The notes under the pieces were generated by a model. It was not told the DNA's origin. It did no database searches and saw only the letters and a program-made list of their open reading frames with translations. From the NCBI RefSeq assembly GCF_900105475.1, contig NZ_LT629777.1, positions 1,550,001-1,614,000 of the forward strand: DNA of 64,000 nt, given 5' to 3'. Positions 1-8,738 of this stretch are shown in pieces. Made by a program: the position numbers and the translations under genes. This DNA is from Pseudomonas asplenii (lineage in GTDB: Bacteria > Pseudomonadota > Gammaproteobacteria > Pseudomonadales > Pseudomonadaceae). How positions within the stretch are numbered: position 1 is the first letter of the stretch; every line of letters starts with the position of its first letter.

Positions 1-410
1 AACTGCGGCCAGAGCAGGTGCGCCAGGCCCTTGGCGCCGCCTTCACCGGCCAGCCAGGGTACCGACATGTGCCGCACATAAAACAGCGCACCGAAGAAGG
101 CGACGAAGAACATCACTTCGGAAAAGATGAACCAGCTCATGCCCCAGCGGAACGAGCGGTCCATCTGCGGGCTGTAGAGGCCGGCGCGGCTTTCGCGGAT
201 CACCGAGCCGAACCAGCCGAACAGCATGTAGGCCAGCAGCAGGCCGCCGACGAAGAAGATCAGCGGGCCATGGGACTCAGGACGCGCCGCCTTCAAATCG
301 TTGAACCAGGTCGCCAGGCCGTAGACCGTCACCAGCAGGCCGAGGGTGGCGATGATCGGCCACTTGCTTTGGGCCGGAACGTAATAGTGCGCGTGGGTGG
401 GAGTTGCCAT
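1..410 (-). CDS. coxC: Cytochrome c oxidase subunit III (partial, 3' end outside window)
   Basis: Inner-membrane subunit III of the aa3-type cytochrome c oxidase. The first ~136 codons are visible and the stop lies beyond base 1. Hydrophobic segments lie at about residues 17-36, 48-68 and 90-115; the last contains the FSEVMFF stretch with the conserved acidic residue of COX3. It is the last gene of the leftward operon coxB-coxA-ctaG-coxC, 34 bp after ctaG, with an AGGAG-like site before the ATG. Subunit III stabilises the catalytic core and is not itself redox active. The family assignment is secure; only the N-terminal half can be judged. Confidence 0.93.
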   Translation of the reverse strand, partial: MATPTHAHYYVPAQSKWPIIATLGLLVTVYGLATWFNDLKAARPESHGPLIFFVGGLLLAYMLFGWFGSVIRESRAGLYSPQMDRSFRWGMSWFIFSEVMFFVAFFGALFYVRHMSVPWLAGEGGAKGLAHLLWPQ

Positions 411-444
411 TTTATTGTTCTCCTTGTCGGGCACGCCGAATGGC

Positions 445-993
445 CTACCCGCCCGAGTGGGCCACGGGTGGGTTGTGGGCGGTGATGTCGAACAGCGTGT
501 AGGCCAACGTCAGGTGCTTCACGTCCTTGGGCATGTCACGGTCAACGATGAAACGCACGGGCATCTCGATCCGTTCGCCGGGCTTGAGCGTCTGCTGGGT
601 GAAGCAGAAGCACTCGGTCTTGTGGAAATACACCGCCGCATTTCCGGGGGAAATGCTCGGGATGGCCTGGGCCTTCATCACTTTGTCGGTGGGGTTGTAG
701 GCGACGAAGATCATCTCGTTCACCGCGCCCGGGTGGACATCGATCCGCTCGGCCTTGGGGTAGAACTCCCAGACCATGTCCACCGCATTGGTCGAGAGGA
801 ACTGCACGCCGACCTGGCGTGACGCGTCCACCACCTGCTCGCCCTCATACTGGCCGGCCGTCTTGCCGTTGATGCCGAACGCCTTGCACATCACGTCATA
901 GAGCGGCACCAGAGCGAAGCCGAAGGCGAACATCGCCACCACCACCAGCAGCAGTCGGGTGACCAGGCGCTTGAGTGACACCGAATCGCTCAT
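445..993 (-). CDS. ctaG: Cytochrome c oxidase assembly protein CtaG/Cox11
   Basis: Copper chaperone that inserts CuB into subunit I of cytochrome c oxidase. The 182-residue protein has one N-terminal membrane anchor (about residues 9-30), a Cys just after it (YDVMCKAFG), and a periplasmic beta-domain with the copper-binding ECFCFTQQ motif. Length and layout are typical of bacterial Cox11. It lies 16 bp downstream of coxA and upstream of coxC, as in other pseudomonads, so translation is probably coupled to oxidase synthesis. No missing residues were noticed. Confidence 0.95.
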   Translation of the reverse strand: MSDSVSLKRLVTRLLLVVVAMFAFGFALVPLYDVMCKAFGINGKTAGQYEGEQVVDASRQVGVQFLSTNAVDMVWEFYPKAERIDVHPGAVNEMIFVAYNPTDKVMKAQAIPSISPGNAAVYFHKTECFCFTQQTLKPGERIEMPVRFIVDRDMPKDVKHLTLAYTLFDITAHNPPVAHSGG

Positions 994-1009
994 CGGACGG
1001 TCCTCGCGG

Positions 1010-2599
1010 TCATTTCACTTGCGGTGGCGTAGTGAAGGTGTGGTACGGCGCCGGTGACGGAATGCTCCACTCCAGGCCTTCCGCGCCATCCCACGGCTTG
1101 GCCGGCGCCGCCGGACCGCCCCGGATGCACTTGATCACGATGAACAGGAACAGCAACTGGGTGGTGCCGAACATGAAGCCGCCGATCGACGAAACCATGT
1201 TGAAGTCGGCGAACTGCAGGTTGTAGTCGGGGATCCGCCGCGGCATGCCGGCAAGGCCGACGAAGTGCATCGGGAAGAAGGTCAGGTTCATGCCGACGAA
1301 CGACAGCCAGAAATGCAGCTTGCCCAGGGTTTCGTCGTACATGTGGCCGGTCCATTTCGGCAGCCAGTAGTAGGCCGAGGCGAAGATGCCGAAGATCGCC
1401 CCCGGCACCAGCACGTAGTGGAAGTGCGCCACCACGAAGTAGGTGTCCTGGTACTGGAAGTCCGCCGGGGCGATCGCCAGCATCAACCCGGAGAACCCGC
1501 CGATGGAAAACAGGATGACGAACGCCACGGCGAACAGCATCGGCGTCTCGAAGGTCAGCGAGCCCTGCCACATGGTGCTGACCCAGTTGAATACCTTCAC
1601 CCCGGTCGGCACCGCGATCAGCATCGTCGCGTACATGAAGAACAGCTCGCCCACCAGCGGGATGCCGACCACGAACATGTGGTGCGCCCAGACGATGAAC
1701 GACAGGAAGGCGATGCTCGCCGTGGCATAGACCATCGAGGTGTAGCCGAACAGCGGCTTGCGCGAGAAGGTCGGAATGATCGCACTGACAGCGCCGAAGG
1801 CCGGCAGGATCATGATGTACACCTCGGGGTGGCCGAAGAACCAGAACACATGCTGGAACAGCACCGGGTCACCGCCACCGGCAGCACTGAAGAAGCTGGT
1901 GCCGAAGTGGATATCCATCAGCATCATGGTCACGCACCCGGCCAGCACCGGCATCACCGCGATCAGCAGGAAGGCGGTGATCAGCCAGGTCCAGACGAAC
2001 AGCGGCATCTTCATCAGCGTCATGCCCGGGGCACGCAGATTGAGGATAGTCGAGACCACGTTGATCGCGCCCATGATCGAACTGATACCCATCAGGTGGA
2101 TGGCGAAGATGAAATAGGTGACGCTTTCCGGCGCATAGGTGGTCGACAGCGGTGCATAGAAGGTCCAGCCGAAGTTCGGCCCGCCGCCGGCGGTGAACAG
2201 GGTCGAGACCAGCAGGCCGAACGCCGCCGGCAGCAGCCAGAAGCTGAAGTTGTTCATCCGTGGCAGGGCCATGTCCGGCGCGCCGATCATCAGCGGGATC
2301 ATCCAGTTGGCCAGGCCGACGAAGGCCGGCATCACCGCGCCGAAGACCATCACCAGGCCGTGCATGGTGGTCATCTGGTTGAAGAACGCCGGTTGCACGA
2401 TCTGCAGGCCGGGCTGGAACAGCTCGGCGCGGATCACCATGGCGAAGGAACCGCCGAGCAGGAACATGGCGAAGCTGAACCACAGGTACAGCGTGCCGAT
2501 ATCCTTGTGGTTGGTGGTCAGCACCCAGCGCATCAGGCCCTTGGCGGGGCCGTGGGCGTGGTCACCGGCATGACCCTGGTCATCGATCACAGCACTCAT
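1010..2599 (-). CDS. coxA: Cytochrome c oxidase subunit I (aa3 type)
   Basis: Catalytic subunit of the proton-pumping haem-copper oxidase. The 529-residue, twelve-helix protein carries the expected ligands: the low-spin haem His in TTMHGLVM, the CuB His of WFFGHPEVYI, the His pair of WAHHMFVVG, and the two haem His of VAHFHYVLV. A K-channel Lys is in TGVKVFNW. Length is normal for family A oxidases. It is preceded by coxB (55 bp gap) and followed by ctaG. In P. aeruginosa the equivalent operon is known to respond to RpoS and starvation; here that is inference from homology and from the promoter upstream of coxB. Confidence 0.97.
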   Translation of the reverse strand: MSAVIDDQGHAGDHAHGPAKGLMRWVLTTNHKDIGTLYLWFSFAMFLLGGSFAMVIRAELFQPGLQIVQPAFFNQMTTMHGLVMVFGAVMPAFVGLANWMIPLMIGAPDMALPRMNNFSFWLLPAAFGLLVSTLFTAGGGPNFGWTFYAPLSTTYAPESVTYFIFAIHLMGISSIMGAINVVSTILNLRAPGMTLMKMPLFVWTWLITAFLLIAVMPVLAGCVTMMLMDIHFGTSFFSAAGGGDPVLFQHVFWFFGHPEVYIMILPAFGAVSAIIPTFSRKPLFGYTSMVYATASIAFLSFIVWAHHMFVVGIPLVGELFFMYATMLIAVPTGVKVFNWVSTMWQGSLTFETPMLFAVAFVILFSIGGFSGLMLAIAPADFQYQDTYFVVAHFHYVLVPGAIFGIFASAYYWLPKWTGHMYDETLGKLHFWLSFVGMNLTFFPMHFVGLAGMPRRIPDYNLQFADFNMVSSIGGFMFGTTQLLFLFIVIKCIRGGPAAPAKPWDGAEGLEWSIPSPAPYHTFTTPPQVK

Positions 2600-2654
2600 G
2601 TCCTGTCTCCTGCAGCGGTTTGAACCGGACGGCCCGGGAACGCGATAGGCCCGG

Positions 2655-3782
2655 TCATTGGCTTTCTGCCTGTTTCAGCGCCAGCACGTCTTTCGGCGTG
2701 ACCATGTCGCCCTTGTTGTTGCCCCAGGCGTTGCGCTCGTAGGTGACGACTGCGGCGATATCGACTTCCGACAGCTGCTTGCCGAAGGCCGCCATGGCCG
2801 TGCCGGGCTTGCCGAAGTAGACGCGGTGCAGGTGGTCCTCCTTCGGCCCGGTGGCGATCGGCGAGCCCTTGAGCGCTGGGAACATCGGCGGCAGGCCCTG
2901 GCCCTCGGCCTGGTGACAGGCGACGCAGGTGGTGTGGTAGATCTTGTCGCCACGGGCCACCAGTTCATCGAGGGTCCATTCCTTGCTGGTCAATTCCTTG
3001 AGCTTGGCCGCCTCGGCCTTGCGCTCGGCCAGCCAACTGGCGTAATCGGCCGGGGACCTGACGTCGACGACAATGGGCATGAAGCCATGGTCCTTGCCGC
3101 ACAGCTCGGCGCACTGGCCGCGGTAGAGGCCGGGTTTGTCGACCTTGGTCCAGGCCTCGTTGACGAAACCGGGGATGGCGTCGCGCTTGACCGCAAAGGC
3201 CGGCACCCACCAGGAATGGATCACGTCGGCGGCGGTCACCAGGAAACGCACCTTGACCCCCGCCGGCAGCACCAGCGGCTGGTCGACTTCGAGCAGGTAG
3301 TGCTCGCCCTTGGCGGCCTGGTTGTGGATCTGTTCGGCGGGGGTGGCGAGGTTGCTGAAGAATTCGACGTCCTGGCCCAGGTACTTGTAGTGCCACTTCC
3401 ACTGGTAGCCGGTGATCTGGATATCCACATCCGACTCACTGGTGTCGTACATCTTGATCAGTGTGGCAGTGGCCGGGATCGCCATGGCCACCAGGATCAG
3501 CAACGGCACGACAGTCCAGAGGATCTCCACCGTGGTGCTTTCATGAAACTTGGCGGCGACCTGCCCGGTGGAGCGGCGATGAACGATCATCGACCAGAAC
3601 ATCGCGCCGAAGACGATGATGCCGATCACCACACAGATCCAGAAAATGGTCATGTGCAGATCGAAGACCGCGTGACTTACATCGGTAGCCCCTTGCGTCA
3701 TATTCGTGGTCCAGGCGGCTTGCACCTGGCTGAATACCGACCACAACAGAAGGCCCATCCAGACCCGTGGATGTCGCATCAT
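2655..3782 (-). CDS. coxB: Cytochrome c oxidase subunit II with fused cytochrome c domain
   Basis: Electron-entry subunit of the aa3 oxidase. A signal peptide (~residues 1-22) precedes two membrane helices (about 43-65 and 85-108) and a periplasmic cupredoxin domain with the CuA ligands: His in DVIHSWWVP and the Cys, Glu, Cys, His and Met of CAELCGKDHGFM. A C-terminal cytochrome c domain has the haem-binding CVACH motif, so this is a caa3-like subunit II of 375 residues, longer than plain subunit II. Two consecutive ATG codons begin the gene; the first is used here. It is first in the operon, with a candidate promoter about 140 bp upstream. Confidence 0.96.
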   Translation of the reverse strand: MMRHPRVWMGLLLWSVFSQVQAAWTTNMTQGATDVSHAVFDLHMTIFWICVVIGIIVFGAMFWSMIVHRRSTGQVAAKFHESTTVEILWTVVPLLILVAMAIPATATLIKMYDTSESDVDIQITGYQWKWHYKYLGQDVEFFSNLATPAEQIHNQAAKGEHYLLEVDQPLVLPAGVKVRFLVTAADVIHSWWVPAFAVKRDAIPGFVNEAWTKVDKPGLYRGQCAELCGKDHGFMPIVVDVRSPADYASWLAERKAEAAKLKELTSKEWTLDELVARGDKIYHTTCVACHQAEGQGLPPMFPALKGSPIATGPKEDHLHRVYFGKPGTAMAAFGKQLSEVDIAAVVTYERNAWGNNKGDMVTPKDVLALKQAESQ

Positions 3783-4141
3783 TGCGCGTTCCCCTTAACG
3801 TTCTTGTTATCCCGTCGGCTTTCACCTGGGGCAAAGGGGAATGGTCGGACTACGCACGCGGACCATTCGGTCTTGCCGAAACATAAAGCCGAACGTCATC
3901 AACTGACGCTGTACAAAATCGAGTATAGACAGTGACCGGGTCCACGCAACGCCATAGAAAAATCAGCCTGCGATCAGGCTACAGACCATGAATGACGTGG
4001 CTTTCAGCAAAATCATGGCAATTCGATATAACGCAGACATATAACCATGAAATAATTATTACAAATACGTCTTAACAGCTTTTATAACCCAGCTACCTTA
4101 TGGTCTCCCTTTTTCCCTTTGTAATACCGACTGGAGCATTC
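3783..4141. other. Intergenic region between divergent coxB and the hypothetical gene
   Basis: About 360 bases without a gene. The left half holds the candidate cox promoter. The right half is A+T-rich (around 4010-4090) and probably carries the promoter of the rightward hypothetical gene, whose ribosome-binding site CTGGAG lies just before the ATG at 4142. I saw no repeat, RNA gene or additional reading frame. Confidence 0.6.
3922..3949 (-). promoter_or_regulatory. Candidate promoter of the cox operon
   Basis: Read on the minus strand, TTGCGT (3949-3944) and TATACT (3927-3922) are separated by 16 bases and the -10 reads CTATACT, a form favoured by the stationary-phase sigma factor RpoS. It lies about 140 bases upstream of coxB. 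RpoS control of the aa3 oxidase is reported for P. aeruginosa; whether this element is used here is inference. Confidence 0.45.
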
Positions 4142-4792
4142 ATGAACACCGCCGCATTGCGCGAGCAAATACAACGTGCACATCAACACGAGGCCGAAAC
4201 TGGCCAATTGACGCGACACCTTGAAGTTCAGTTGCCGCACCTCCATCCATCCATCCAACTACCGGAAATAGATACCACGGGTGTCATGACCCGCTTTGTT
4301 ACGGCCTACATCGATCTGGTCCCCGAACTGCTGGATGCCGCCAATGCGGTTGCCCGCGAAGCCGGTATCGAGTCGCAGATCAAACCGGTGCTGAAAATCG
4401 CCGAGCAGTTTTTCCTGCAACCGCCCAGCCTCCTCGAAGGGCATGTCGGCCTCGACAGCCTGCTGGACGAGGCGTATCTGGCGCACCGTCTGGTGGAGGA
4501 GGTCAACGACCTCTACATCGTGCATTTCGGCCAGACGCTGATCCCGCTGAACACCACCGTGGCCAACCTGATCGCCCACCAGTTGATCGGCGAAGCGTTC
4601 GCCAACCAACTGGATGAAGCCGTGCATCATGCGGTCGATGCCATGCTCGACGAGGAGAGCTTTGCCCTGGAGTCGGTGGAAGCCTACCGCGACCGCCTCA
4701 ACAGCCCGGACACCGAAGCGGCGTGGAAACGCTGGCCTTGCCTGTCCCGCCAACTGGGCGTGGAGCTGGAACTGGAACAGCCCGCCGCCTGA
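4142..4792 (+). CDS. Conserved hypothetical protein next to the aa3 oxidase
   Basis: Soluble, acidic 216-residue protein with no signal peptide or membrane segment and no catalytic motif that I recognise. It looks mostly helical. The start at 4142 is chosen because GGAG lies five bases upstream; an in-frame start at 4100 lacks a ribosome-binding site. It is divergent from coxB and convergent with the SulP gene. The same position is occupied by a hypothetical gene (PA0104) in P. aeruginosa as I recall, so it is a conserved neighbour of the oxidase, but its role is unknown. Confidence 0.8.
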   Translation: MNTAALREQIQRAHQHEAETGQLTRHLEVQLPHLHPSIQLPEIDTTGVMTRFVTAYIDLVPELLDAANAVAREAGIESQIKPVLKIAEQFFLQPPSLLEGHVGLDSLLDEAYLAHRLVEEVNDLYIVHFGQTLIPLNTTVANLIAHQLIGEAFANQLDEAVHHAVDAMLDEESFALESVEAYRDRLNSPDTEAAWKRWPCLSRQLGVELELEQPAA

Positions 4793-4800
4793 CCTTGCCA

Positions 4801-4843
4801 CTGCGCACTAAGCAGTCGACCCGACACCGGTCGTAGTGCGCAG
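4801..4843. terminator. Inverted repeat between convergent genes
   Basis: CTGCGCACTA at 4801-4810 pairs with TAGTGCGCAG at 4834-4843, leaving a 23-base loop. It overlaps the SulP stop codon and lies just after the stop of the rightward hypothetical gene. There is no T-run, so any terminator role is tentative. Confidence 0.4.
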
Positions 4844-6346
4844 GCGACCTTCCAACCGCCGTTTCAATCCACGGGATTCGATCACCAGGCGCGAGCCCTT
4901 GGCCGCGTTGGCACGTCCCCATTCCTCAAGCAGTTCCAGGCAGGAATGGTCGATGTAACTCAGATTGTTCAGCGGCACATGCACCGTGGTCCCCGGCGGT
5001 ATCGTCGACAGCACCTGGGTCAGCGCCGGTACCTTGAGAAAGGTCGCCGCGCCGATCAGGCGCAGTTCCATCTCTCCCTTCTCGGGCAGGTCCACCAGGC
5101 TGACTTTCAGTCGCGAGGCTTTCCAGGCCAGTTTCGCCAGGGTCATGCCGAAGCCGATCAGCACCCCGGTCAGCAGGTCGGTGAAGACGATCGCCAGAGC
5201 CGTCGCCGCGTAGGTGAACATCGGCATCCGCCCATAGCGCCCAAGCCCCCGGAAGACCTTGAGGTCGACCAGCTTCAAGCCGGTGAACACCAGCACGCCG
5301 GCCAGACTCGACACTGGAATGCTCTGCAGCACACTCGCCAGCAAGAGTACGAAGGCCAGCAGCCACAGACCATGCAACATGGTCGACAACCGAGTGCGCG
5401 CGCCGGCCTGGACATTGGCCGAACTGCGCACGATCACCCCGGTCATCGGCAATGCGCCGAGCAGGCCGCAGAGCATGTTGCCGACCCCTTGCGCCGACAG
5501 TTCGCGGTCGAAATCGGAGCGCTGGCCGTCATGCATGCGGTCAACCGCCGCCGCCGAGAGCAGGGTTTCGGCACTGGCGATGAAAGCCACGGCGAAGGCC
5601 GCGATCAGAATCGCCGGATCGGCCAGGTTGAGCAGGTCGGCCGGGCGCAACCAGTCGATGGCGTCGGCCAGGTTGTCCGGCACCTCCACGCGCCGAACCG
5701 GCAACGCCAGCACAAGGCTCACCAGGGTTGCCAGGCCGACACCCAGCAAGGCCCCCGGCACAAAACGCAGACGCTGCGGCTTGAATTTCTCCCAGAGCCA
5801 CATCACCAGAATGGTCATCAGCCCGAGCAATCCGGCCTGCCAGCCCAGGCCGGCACCGACCATCGGCAGGGCCTTGCCCAGCGCCTGGGGAAAGCCCAGC
5901 AGATTGTCCAGACCCGACGGCAACGGCGAGGCATCGAACATCACATGGATCTGCGAGAGCACGATCAGCACGCCGATACCGGCCAGCATCCCGTACACCA
6001 CGGCGGGCGCCGTGACCCGGAACCAGCAGCCCAGGCGTAAACGCCCGGCCAGCAATTGCAGCAGGCCCGCCAACAGCAGGATCGGCCCGAGCATGGCCAG
6101 GCCATGCTGGCGCACCAATTCGAACACCAGCACCGCAAGACCCGCAGCAGGGCCGCTGACCTGCAACGGCGAGCCGGCGAACCAGCCGACCACCAGGCCA
6201 CCGATGATACCGGTCAACAAGCCTTTGGCCGGCGGCACGCCGGAAGCAATGGCGATCCCCATGCACAGCGGCAGGGCGACCAGGAACACCACCACGGAAG
6301 CCAGCAGCTCCCTGGGTAAAACAGCTTTCAGTTGCGCAGCACGCAT
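4808..6346 (-). CDS. SulP-family anion transporter with STAS domain
   Basis: Inner-membrane anion transporter of the SulP/SLC26 family, 512 residues: a multi-helix transport domain followed by a C-terminal STAS domain (about residues 410-500, including NNLSYIDHSCLELLEEW). The start at 6346 is preferred over an upstream ATG at 6406 because AGGAG lies seven bases before it. SulP members move sulfate, bicarbonate or dicarboxylates. A beta carbonic anhydrase gene lies 167 bp upstream on the same strand, a pairing that favours bicarbonate as substrate, but the sequence alone does not decide this. In P. aeruginosa this pair is PA0103-PA0102 as I recall. Confidence 0.9.
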   Translation of the reverse strand: MRAAQLKAVLPRELLASVVVFLVALPLCMGIAIASGVPPAKGLLTGIIGGLVVGWFAGSPLQVSGPAAGLAVLVFELVRQHGLAMLGPILLLAGLLQLLAGRLRLGCWFRVTAPAVVYGMLAGIGVLIVLSQIHVMFDASPLPSGLDNLLGFPQALGKALPMVGAGLGWQAGLLGLMTILVMWLWEKFKPQRLRFVPGALLGVGLATLVSLVLALPVRRVEVPDNLADAIDWLRPADLLNLADPAILIAAFAVAFIASAETLLSAAAVDRMHDGQRSDFDRELSAQGVGNMLCGLLGALPMTGVIVRSSANVQAGARTRLSTMLHGLWLLAFVLLLASVLQSIPVSSLAGVLVFTGLKLVDLKVFRGLGRYGRMPMFTYAATALAIVFTDLLTGVLIGFGMTLAKLAWKASRLKVSLVDLPEKGEMELRLIGAATFLKVPALTQVLSTIPPGTTVHVPLNNLSYIDHSCLELLEEWGRANAAKGSRLVIESRGLKRRLEGRLRTTTGVGSTA

Positions 6347-6513
6347 GACGAATCTCCTGAGGATTTCTTCAGGCATGGCAAAGCCAGACCGCTCTACGGC
6401 AGTCATGACAAAACCTTATCGATTAGGAAAAGTGAGGTTGGCGTGCTCGGCAATACCGATCCCTTCTGACGGCGTCGATGACCGTCAAAAGGGTGAATAT
6501 TGGCGAGTCAGCG

Positions 6514-7245
6514 CTAGAAGCGTGCCTTGGGCGTCGCGCAGGGGATGGGAGAGGTGCCATCCAGAGGCAGGAAATCGCTCCGATCCGCGTCATAGGCTTT
6601 GATTTCACTGGTTTCGATGTTGTACACCCAACCATGGATGAACAAATGCCCGCTGGCGATGCGCGAAGCCACCGAAGGGTGGGTACGCAGGTGCTGCAAC
6701 TGGGCGATCACGTTCTCTTCGGTGACCACGTGCATGCTTTCGCGCTCGTCCGCGCAATTGCAGTTGTCGTGGACCATGGTCCGTGCCACCTCGGCATGGC
6801 GCAGCCAGGCCTTGACTGTGGGCATCTTGTCCAGGCTGTCGGGATTCAACACCGCCCGCATGGCGCCGCAGTCCGAATGCCCGCAGATGATGATGTGCTG
6901 TACACCCAGGGCCAGCACGGCGTATTCGATGGCCGTGGACACACCGCCGTTCATCTGGCCGTAGGGCGGCACCACGTTGCCGACGTTACGGGTGACGAAC
7001 AGGTCGCCGGGGGCAGTCTGGGTGATCAGTTCGGGAACGATGCGCGAGTCGGCGCAGGTGATGAACATGGCCCGGGGAGCCTGGGCCGTGGCGAGTTTCT
7101 TGAAAAGTTCTTCCTGCTGCGGAAAGACTTCATGGTGAAAACGCAGAAAACCATCGACGATATGTTGCAGTGCTGCATCGGCGCTTTCGGTCTCGGGGAG
7201 CACTGAAGCCGACGCAGCCAACGGCTGTTTATCCTTGTCACTCAT
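6514..7245 (-). CDS. Beta-class carbonic anhydrase
   Basis: Zinc enzyme that interconverts CO2 and bicarbonate in the cytoplasm. The 243-residue protein has the beta-class signature: ITCADSRIVPE (first Cys ligand and the Asp-Arg dyad) and CGHSDCGAMRAV (His and second Cys ligands). An extended, non-conserved N-terminus of about 25 residues precedes the fold. AGAGGA lies just before the ATG. It sits upstream of, and in the same direction as, a SulP transporter, which suggests joint handling of inorganic carbon; this is inference from context. Confidence 0.95.
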   Translation of the reverse strand: MSDKDKQPLAASASVLPETESADAALQHIVDGFLRFHHEVFPQQEELFKKLATAQAPRAMFITCADSRIVPELITQTAPGDLFVTRNVGNVVPPYGQMNGGVSTAIEYAVLALGVQHIIICGHSDCGAMRAVLNPDSLDKMPTVKAWLRHAEVARTMVHDNCNCADERESMHVVTEENVIAQLQHLRTHPSVASRIASGHLFIHGWVYNIETSEIKAYDADRSDFLPLDGTSPIPCATPKARF

Positions 7246-7500
7246 GATTCATCCTCTTTTCTGACGGATTTAAGGGGATTTTCCTGATTTGGCTTGCTCA
7301 GAGCCAGCGTTCTTCGGGTCAGCACGCCCGATTCCTTGAACACTACCTGTCGAAAACAGGCCGGGTCAGCATAACCCTGGAAACTTAACTCAAACTGAAT
7401 CAGGGGCTCTAGAACGGGCGTTCCACATGACCTCAAGGGTAAGGCCGCTGGCCGCGATACAAAGAAAAAGTCTTACGGCTTCGCTCGTCCAAAGCTTACG

Positions 7501-8559
7501 TCAGAGCAAGGTCATTTGCGCACCCGGCGGACAGAAAAGACTGCAGTCGAGGTTGAATCCTTCACGCCAGTCCAGGCCCAGGCGCTTGAGCGTCTTGGCA
7601 AAACGCTGGGCCAACAGGTCGGCGAACGGGCCCTCACCGCGCATTCGCGCGCCAAAGCGGCTGTCATACAGCTCACCGCCACGGCTCTGGCGAACCAGGC
7701 TCAGCACATGGGCCGCGCGCTGCGGATAGTGCGCCGCCAGCCACTCCTCGAACAGCGGCGCCACCTCCAGCGGCAGGCGCAGCATCATGTAGGCGGCACT
7801 TTGCGCACCGGCGGCATGGGCCTCGGCGAGCAGGTTTTCCAACTCGCAGTCGTTGATCATCGGAATCATCGGCGAACACAGCACCCCCACCGGAATGCCC
7901 GCCTCGCGCATGACCCGGATCGCCCGCAGACGCGCCTTGGGTGCCGCCGCACGGGGCTCGAGGATGCGCTTGAGTTCATCGTCCAGCGTGGTCAGGCTGA
8001 TCATCACCGCCACCAGCCGCTGCCGGGCCAGTTCCACCAACAGGTCGAGGTCGCGCAGGATCAACGACCCCTTGGTCACGATCGTCACCGGGTGCCGATA
8101 GCGCAGCAGCACTTCAAGGGTCTGCCGGGTCAGCCGGTGCTCGCGCTCGATCGGCTGATAGGGATCGGTATTGGAGCCCAGGTTGATCGCTGCACAGCGG
8201 TAACCCGGCTTCGACAACTGCTGCTCCAGCACCTCGGCCACGTTGCTCTTGGCGATCAGGCGGGTTTCGAAATCCAAGCCCGGCGACATGTCCCAGTAGG
8301 CATGGCTGGGCCGGGCGTAGCAGTAGATACAACCGTGCTCGCAACCGCGATAGGGATTGATCGCACGGTCGAAGGGCAGGTCGGGCGAAGTATTGCGGCT
8401 GATGACGGTCTTCGCCCTTTCGATACGCACCTCGGTGCTTTGGGTCGCGGGCACCTCCTGGTACCAGCCGTCATCCTCGACCACCGAGCGGTTCGGCGCG
8501 AAGCGGTTGTGCGGATTGCTCGCGGTGCCACGGCCGCGCGGCGGGAGAGGGACTGACAT
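7501..8559 (-). CDS. PA0069-family radical SAM protein
   Basis: Radical S-adenosylmethionine protein of 352 residues, assigned to the family that includes SplB-like proteins and PA0069 of P. aeruginosa. The [4Fe-4S] cluster motif CEHGCIYCYARPSHAYW (C-x3-C-x2-C) is intact near residue 70. The N-terminus PLPPRGRGTASNPHNRF is typical of the family. The start at 8559 gives this N-terminus; a longer frame from 8625 would run through the LexA box and is rejected. A perfect LexA operator lies 17 bp upstream, so the gene is very probably DNA-damage inducible, as reported for PA0069. Its substrate is unknown; a DNA-repair role is a guess from regulation and fold. Confidence 0.9.
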   Translation of the reverse strand: MSVPLPPRGRGTASNPHNRFAPNRSVVEDDGWYQEVPATQSTEVRIERAKTVISRNTSPDLPFDRAINPYRGCEHGCIYCYARPSHAYWDMSPGLDFETRLIAKSNVAEVLEQQLSKPGYRCAAINLGSNTDPYQPIEREHRLTRQTLEVLLRYRHPVTIVTKGSLILRDLDLLVELARQRLVAVMISLTTLDDELKRILEPRAAAPKARLRAIRVMREAGIPVGVLCSPMIPMINDCELENLLAEAHAAGAQSAAYMMLRLPLEVAPLFEEWLAAHYPQRAAHVLSLVRQSRGGELYDSRFGARMRGEGPFADLLAQRFAKTLKRLGLDWREGFNLDCSLFCPPGAQMTLL

Positions 8560-8576
8560 TGGAGAACGCTCCATAA

Positions 8577-8592
8577 CTGTATTTATATACAG
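8577..8592. promoter_or_regulatory. LexA (SOS) box
   Basis: CTGTATTTATATACAG matches the gamma-proteobacterial LexA consensus CTG-N10-CAG with an A+T-rich centre. It lies immediately upstream of the radical SAM gene, and on its other side 146 bp before the phosphatase gene at 8739. It is the centre of a longer, almost perfect palindrome covering 8565-8604. Confidence 0.9.
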
Positions 8593-8738
8593 TAATGGAG
8601 CGTTCGGGATCTGACCAGCCCCCAACCGACCTGTGGAAGCCCGAGCTACAAATCTTTGACGTCGGCCTCACAGGCTTTTAACCCTGTGCACAGCAAGCTG
8701 CGTGTCAGTCTCCCACTCCTCTCTCGGGTCACCTTGAC

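Noticed and set aside
3541..3834. Alternative coding frame across the coxB start
   Set aside because: It overlaps the signal peptide region of coxB in another frame and has no ribosome-binding site or family features.
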